Of a stretch of DNA of 9,299 bases, positions 5,766-9,299 are shown one piece after another. Position 1 is the stretch's first letter, and every line of letters begins with the position of its first letter. A program made the position numbers and the translations under genes. The notes under the pieces are model-generated. The model saw only the letters and a program-made list of their open reading frames with translations. It was not told where the DNA came from and made no database searches. The stretch is from Candidatus Methylomirabilota bacterium (lineage in GTDB: Bacteria; Methylomirabilota; Methylomirabilia; Methylomirabilales; 2-02-FULL-66-22): positions 1-9,299 of the forward strand of contig JACQXP010000158.1 in assembly GCA_016208645.1 (NCBI GenBank), given 5' to 3'.

Positions 5766-6803
5766 TCATATGGACTCCCCTCCCCGGCGGCTGCGCAGCA
5801 GATAGACGAAGAGCGGCGCCCCGCAGAACGACGTGATGACCCCGACCGGCAGCTCCGCGGGGGCCATCACGATGCGGGCCAGGAGATCGGCCAGGATCAG
5901 GAAGGCCGCCCCCAGGAGGGCCGCGGCCGGGACCAACTTCCTGTTATCCGGGCCCAGGAGCAGTCGCACCGCATGCGGCACGATGAGGCCCACGAACCCG
6001 ATGGAGCCGGCCGCCGAGATCGCCGCCCCGGTGATGAGCGAGGCGGCCACGAACACGGATCGCTTGACCCGCTCCGCCTCCACGCCGAGCTGGAGGGCCT
6101 GCTCCTCCCCCAGGGCCAGCAGATTTAACCGCGCCGCCTGGCGGGCCAGGACGCCGGCGCCGATCAGGAGGACCAGGAGGAGGACCGCCAGCGTCCGCCC
6201 CCCCGTGGGCGCCAGATTCCCCATGAGCCAGAAGACCACGCCCTGCAGTTCATTGGCGGCCAGGAGCGCCGTGATCAGCATCACGCACGAGTTGAAGAAC
6301 AGGCCGATGATCACGCCGGAGAGGAGCAGCGTCGTGATGGGCAGGCGCCCATCCACCTGGGCGATGGCGTACACACTCACCGCTGCCAGCAGCGCCCCGG
6401 CGAAGGCGAAGAGCGTCCCCACGGCCGGATTCCCGAAGGGTCCCGCCAGCCCGAGGAGCATGGCGATCACCACCCCGAAGGAGGCCCCGCTGCTCACCCC
6501 CAGCACCGCGGGATCGGCCAGCGGGTTGCGGGAGATGGCCTGGAATCCCAACCCGGCCAGGGCCAGGGCGGCCCCCACCATCCCCGCCAGGAGGGCGCGG
6601 GGAAGCCGGATCTGCCGGACGACCGCCACCACCGGATCGTCCGCCCCGCCCGTCAGGAGCGCCCGCAGCGCCTCGCGCGGGGCCACCGCGACGCTCCCCA
6701 CCATCACCGACAGCAGGAGCCCGATCAAGAGGAGCGCTGCCAGGCAGAGGATGGGGACGGGCCGCCATCCCGCGGTCTCCGAAAACGTCGCCCGGGCCTT
6801 CAC
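5766..6803 (-). CDS. btuC: Vitamin B12 ABC transporter permease, FecCD/BtuC family
   Basis: An inner-membrane permease of 345 residues, almost entirely hydrophobic, compatible with the ten membrane helices of BtuC. Family motifs are clear: RLPRALLAGMVGAALALAG (66-84), QAISRNPLADPAVLGVSSGA (88-107), LGEEQALQLGV (231-241), and the ATPase-coupling loop with GSIGFVGLIVPHAVR (266-280). GTG at 6803 is chosen as start. It overlaps the btuF stop as GTGA, and GGGAGGAG stands five bases before it. The in-frame extension further upstream lies inside btuF and is not used. Together with BtuD it would form the BtuC2D2 importer taking corrinoid from BtuF. Sequence alone does not separate B12 from haem or siderophore permeases; cobQ, the riboswitch and BtuB decide it. 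Confidence 0.5.
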   Translation of the reverse strand: MKARATFSETAGWRPVPILCLAALLLIGLLLSVMVGSVAVAPREALRALLTGGADDPVVAVVRQIRLPRALLAGMVGAALALAGLGFQAISRNPLADPAVLGVSSGASFGVVIAMLLGLAGPFGNPAVGTLFAFAGALLAAVSVYAIAQVDGRLPITTLLLSGVIIGLFFNSCVMLITALLAANELQGVVFWLMGNLAPTGGRTLAVLLLVLLIGAGVLARQAARLNLLALGEEQALQLGVEAERVKRSVFVAASLITGAAISAAGSIGFVGLIVPHAVRLLLGPDNRKLVPAAALLGAAFLILADLLARIVMAPAELPVGVITSFCGAPLFVYLLRSRRGGESI

Positions 6804-7699
6804 CGCGCTCCTCCCGGCGGGAACGCCTCCGGATGGATGGCGCGGGCCAGCCGCTCGAGCCCCTCCACCACCCGCGGCCCCGGCCGGTGGATCGTGTCCC
6901 CCGGAAGAGCAATGATGCGACCCGTCCGGACGGCCGGAATACTCTGCCACGCGCTCCAGCTTCCCCCGTTCAGAGGTCGGTCTCCGCCCTCCGCGTGGGT
7001 GGCGACCAGGATGACCTCCGGCGCGGACGCCAGCACCTCTTCCCAGCTCAGCCGCGGATACGGCACCGCCCGCTCCCGCACGACGTTGTCGCCCCCCGCC
7101 ATCTCGATCAGGTCGTGGATGAACGTGGTGGGGCCGGCCGCGATCAAGGGATCCGCCCACACCAGGTAGAGCACGCGCGGGCGCGGGCGGCCGCCCACGG
7201 CGCGACGGATGGTGGCCGTGCGCCGCTCCATCTCCTGCGAGAGCGCGGCCGCCTCCGCCTCGGCGCGCAGGACTCGGCCCAGCGTCCGGATCGAAGCCAG
7301 GACCCCGGCATAGCCGTCCGGCTTCACCGCGAACACCGGGATGCCGAGCCGCTCGAGGTGCGCCACCCGGTCGCGAGGATTCCCCTCGGCCGTGGCCAGG
7401 ACCAGGTCCGGCCGGACCTGCACCACCCGCTCCAGGTTCGGGGTCATGGTGCCGCCGATCCTGGGCTTGGACCGTGCCGCAGGCGGGTAATCGCAGAACT
7501 CCGTCACGCCCACCAGCCAGTCGCCCCGCCCCAGCGCAAACACGATCTCGGTGAGGCTCGGCGCCAGCGACACCAGGCGCAGCGGGCCGTCGGGCACCGC
7601 GACCGGACGTCCCAGCATGTCGGGCAGCGTGGCTGCGTGGGCAGGTGAGACTGCCACGACGAGCCAGAGGAAAATCGTCAGAAGGATTCGTCGGTTCAT
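6800..7699 (-). CDS. btuF: Periplasmic cobalamin-binding protein of the ABC importer
   Basis: The periplasmic receptor that binds corrinoid and delivers it to BtuCD. Of 299 residues, 1-23 are a signal peptide (MNRRILLTIFLWLVVAVSPA, cleavage near AHA/AT). There is no lipobox Cys, so it is probably soluble. The mature part has the class III binding-protein pattern: RLVSLAPSLTEIVFALG (41-57), VGVTEFCDYP (63-72), IGG then PNLERVVQVRPDLVLA (81-102), a long linking helix, and WADPLIAAGPTTFIHDLIEM (181-200). E. coli BtuF has 266 residues. ATG 7699 overlaps the cobQ stop as ATGA, marking translational coupling; the longer in-frame extension lies within cobQ and would bury the signal peptide. Similar proteins bind haem or siderophores, but the neighbours make B12 the best substrate call. 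Confidence 0.5.
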   Translation of the reverse strand: MNRRILLTIFLWLVVAVSPAHAATLPDMLGRPVAVPDGPLRLVSLAPSLTEIVFALGRGDWLVGVTEFCDYPPAARSKPRIGGTMTPNLERVVQVRPDLVLATAEGNPRDRVAHLERLGIPVFAVKPDGYAGVLASIRTLGRVLRAEAEAAALSQEMERRTATIRRAVGGRPRPRVLYLVWADPLIAAGPTTFIHDLIEMAGGDNVVRERAVPYPRLSWEEVLASAPEVILVATHAEGGDRPLNGGSWSAWQSIPAVRTGRIIALPGDTIHRPGPRVVEGLERLARAIHPEAFPPGGAR

Positions 7700-9186
7700 T
7701 CCATGCCCACCAGCGTCAAGATCCGCGCCACGTCCAGGTGGGTCTCGATGGCGTCGGCCAGCCGATCGTACTGGGCCTCTCGGAAGAGCGCGGGATCGGC
7801 AGGCCGCGGCTCGCTCCCGCCGCCGGCCAGCCTGGCCCGGAGCCCGGCATGCTCGAACAGGCCGTGCAGCGAGGTCCCCCACACCCATCCGTCCGGCGAG
7901 GCGGCCCCGTCCATGACCGTGGATCCATCCGGCCGCCGGACCCGGAGAAGCGGATGCGACCCGGGCCCGACCCGCGAGATGCCCAGATGGATCTCATACC
8001 CCGCAAGGCCCGTGAGGCCCGCGAGGGGCGTCCCGGGGAGCGGATCGGCCGTGACGGGCCACACCGTCTTCGTCCGGCCCATCACCGTCTCGATATCCAG
8101 GAGGCCCAGGCCGGGCGCCTCGCGGATCGCCCCCTCGATCCCGTCCGGATCGGCGACGCGGCGGCCGAGCATCTGATACCCGCCGCAGATCCCGATGAGA
8201 CTCGCCCCGGCCCCAACGCGGTCCCGGATGGCCTTATCCAGCCGCCGATCCCGGACCCAGGCGAGGTCCGCGGCGGTGTGCTTGCTCCCGGGAAGGATGA
8301 CGACGTCGGCCGCCGCCAGCGCTTCGGCGTCCGTCGCGTAGCCCACGGCAAAGGCCGGGTCCCGCAGGAGCGGGGCGAAGTCGGTGAAGTTGGCGATCGT
8401 GGGGAACTGGATCACGACGACCCGCACCCGCCCGGGTGCGGCGGGTGCCGGGCGACCTGCGTCCAGGGCGACGCCGTCTTCTTCGTCCAGGCCCAACTCG
8501 GGGAGCCAGGGGAGAAACCCGAGGGTCGGCACGCCCGTCTCCCGCTCCAGCCGGGAGATGCCTGGCAGGAGGCCCTGCGGCTCCCCGCGGAGCTTGTTGA
8601 AGACGAAGCCCCGGATTCGCCGCCGGTCTGCCGGCGGCAGGAGCGCCCACGTCCCGTAGAGCGAGGCGCAGGCCCCGCCCCGGTCCATGTCGGCGACGAG
8701 CAGTACGGGCGCATCGGCCAGGTGCGCCACGCGCATGTTGGCCAGATCGCTATCCAGGCAGTTGATCTCGGCCGGACTCCCGGCCCCCTCGATGACCACC
8801 ACCTCATGGGCCGAGGCCAGCCGCGCATAGCTCTCCTGGATGGCGACCCAGGCCTCGGCCGCGAACCCGGCAGAGCGGGGCCCGGGGAGATCGCCCCACA
8901 CCTGTCCTCGCATGACCACCTGGCACCTAGAGGCTCCCGAGGGCTTCAGGAGGACCGGGTTCATGTCCGCGTCGGGGACCAGCCGGGCGGCCTCCGCCTG
9001 AACCATCTGCGCCCGTCCGATCTCCCGCCCGTCCGGGGTCGCACCCGAGTTCAGCGACATGTTCTGCGCCTTGAAGGGCGCCACCCGGAATCCGCGGCGC
9101 ACGAGCAGCCGGCACAGACCGGTCACCAGCACACTCTTGCCCGCGAAGGACGCGGTCCCCTGCACCATCAGGGCGCGCCCCGTCAT
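7696..9186 (-). CDS. cobQ: Cobyric acid synthase (glutamine-hydrolysing)
   Basis: CobQ/CbiP amidates the b, d, e and g side chains of adenosylcobyrinic acid a,c-diamide with glutamine and ATP to give adenosylcobyric acid. In 496 residues (family about 480-510) there is an N-terminal DTBS-like ATPase domain with GTASFAGKSVL (10-20), APFKAQNMSLNSG (36-48) and GREIGRAQMVQAEA (53-66). The C-terminal class I-like glutaminase domain has the nucleophile C334 in IGICGGYQMLG and H441 in GTSLHGLFEH. ATG 9186 matches the usual family N terminus; the frame upstream runs into repetitive DNA, and GAGG lies before the ATG. It ends in TGA overlapping the btuF start. It is the only corrin-ring gene in view. 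It may end a longer cob operon to the right, or act on imported incomplete corrinoids. Bifunctional neighbours such as cobU or cobS are not in the window. Confidence 0.5.
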   Translation of the reverse strand: MTGRALMVQGTASFAGKSVLVTGLCRLLVRRGFRVAPFKAQNMSLNSGATPDGREIGRAQMVQAEAARLVPDADMNPVLLKPSGASRCQVVMRGQVWGDLPGPRSAGFAAEAWVAIQESYARLASAHEVVVIEGAGSPAEINCLDSDLANMRVAHLADAPVLLVADMDRGGACASLYGTWALLPPADRRRIRGFVFNKLRGEPQGLLPGISRLERETGVPTLGFLPWLPELGLDEEDGVALDAGRPAPAAPGRVRVVVIQFPTIANFTDFAPLLRDPAFAVGYATDAEALAAADVVILPGSKHTAADLAWVRDRRLDKAIRDRVGAGASLIGICGGYQMLGRRVADPDGIEGAIREAPGLGLLDIETVMGRTKTVWPVTADPLPGTPLAGLTGLAGYEIHLGISRVGPGSHPLLRVRRPDGSTVMDGAASPDGWVWGTSLHGLFEHAGLRARLAGGGSEPRPADPALFREAQYDRLADAIETHLDVARILTLVGME

Positions 9187-9209
9187 GCTTTCGCCTCGCG
9201 GGCGCGCCG

Positions 9210-9299
9210 GCCTGTCTGCGTGCCTGTCTGCCGTGCCTGCCTGCCGCGGCGGTCGCGGCGCAGGCAGGCTGGCACAGGCAGGCAACGCACAGGCAGGCA
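9210..9299. repeat. Imperfect palindrome of CCTGTCTG/CAGGCAGG units upstream of cobQ
   Basis: The left arm (about 9211-9250) holds three spaced copies of CCTGTCTG or CCTGCCTG. The right arm (about 9259-9299) holds three spaced copies of the reverse complement, CAGGCAGG. Between them is a GC-rich centre (CGGCGGTCGCGG). The arms pair with a few gaps, giving a long hairpin on either strand, and the array reaches the window edge. It lies 24 bases before the cobQ start codon. It codes for nothing recognisable. It may be a hairpin between genes, an expanded dispersed repeat, or part of a longer array. Confidence 0.5.

Noticed and set aside
6804..7160. 119-codon N-terminal extension of btuC into btuF
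   Set aside because: It overlaps btuF entirely; GTG 6803 has a strong ribosome binding site and a GTGA overlap.
7700..7888. 63-codon extension of btuF into cobQ
   Set aside because: It hides the signal peptide and lies within cobQ; ATG 7699 overlaps the cobQ stop.
9187..9285. 33-codon N-terminal extension of cobQ
   Set aside because: It is translated from the palindromic repeat units; ATG 9186 matches the family N terminus.

Overview
The window reads as chromosomal DNA of a high-GC, double-membraned (Gram-negative type) bacterium. Outer-membrane receptor, TonB and periplasmic binding protein genes require an outer membrane, and most codons end in G or C. The phylum cannot be fixed from the sequence; uncultured high-GC lineages would fit, but that is a guess. 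Five of the six intact minus-strand genes end in TGA (btuB ends in TAA), so TGA is a normal stop here.

Layout. Positions 1-851 (minus) hold most of an integron-type tyrosine recombinase broken by one in-frame TGA. Positions 852-1299 are gene-poor and of visibly lower GC. They hold hairpins and, just before 1300, a good promoter with a palindromic operator. Positions 1300-1704 (plus) encode an orphan Phd/YefM-type antitoxin with no toxin beside it. Its end overlaps the convergent tonB.

From 1686 to 9186 everything is on the minus strand and concerns vitamin B12. In transcription order: cobQ (cobyric acid synthase), btuF (periplasmic binding protein), btuC (permease), btuD (ATPase), a 119-bp cloverleaf-like inverted-repeat element, a cobalamin riboswitch, btuB (outer-membrane receptor), tonB (energy transducer). 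cobQ-btuF and btuF-btuC overlap by four bases (ATGA and GTGA), so they are almost certainly translationally coupled. The riboswitch sits inside the cluster and controls btuB-tonB as a separate B12-repressible unit. BtuB and TonB carry corrinoid across the outer membrane, BtuF and BtuCD across the inner membrane, and CobQ serves the synthesis or remodelling pathway in the cytoplasm. The cobQ operon probably begins to the right of the window, because no second B12 box is seen before cobQ.

The least expected objects are the cloverleaf element between btuD and the riboswitch, which has short direct repeats at its ends like a miniature transposable element; the single-codon inactivation of the integrase; the orphan antitoxin beside it; and the imperfect palindrome of CCTGTCTG/CAGGCAGG units at the right edge.

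[Form note: the answer as first written gave no confidence values; the 0.5 in every feature is a placeholder required by the schema, not an estimate.]
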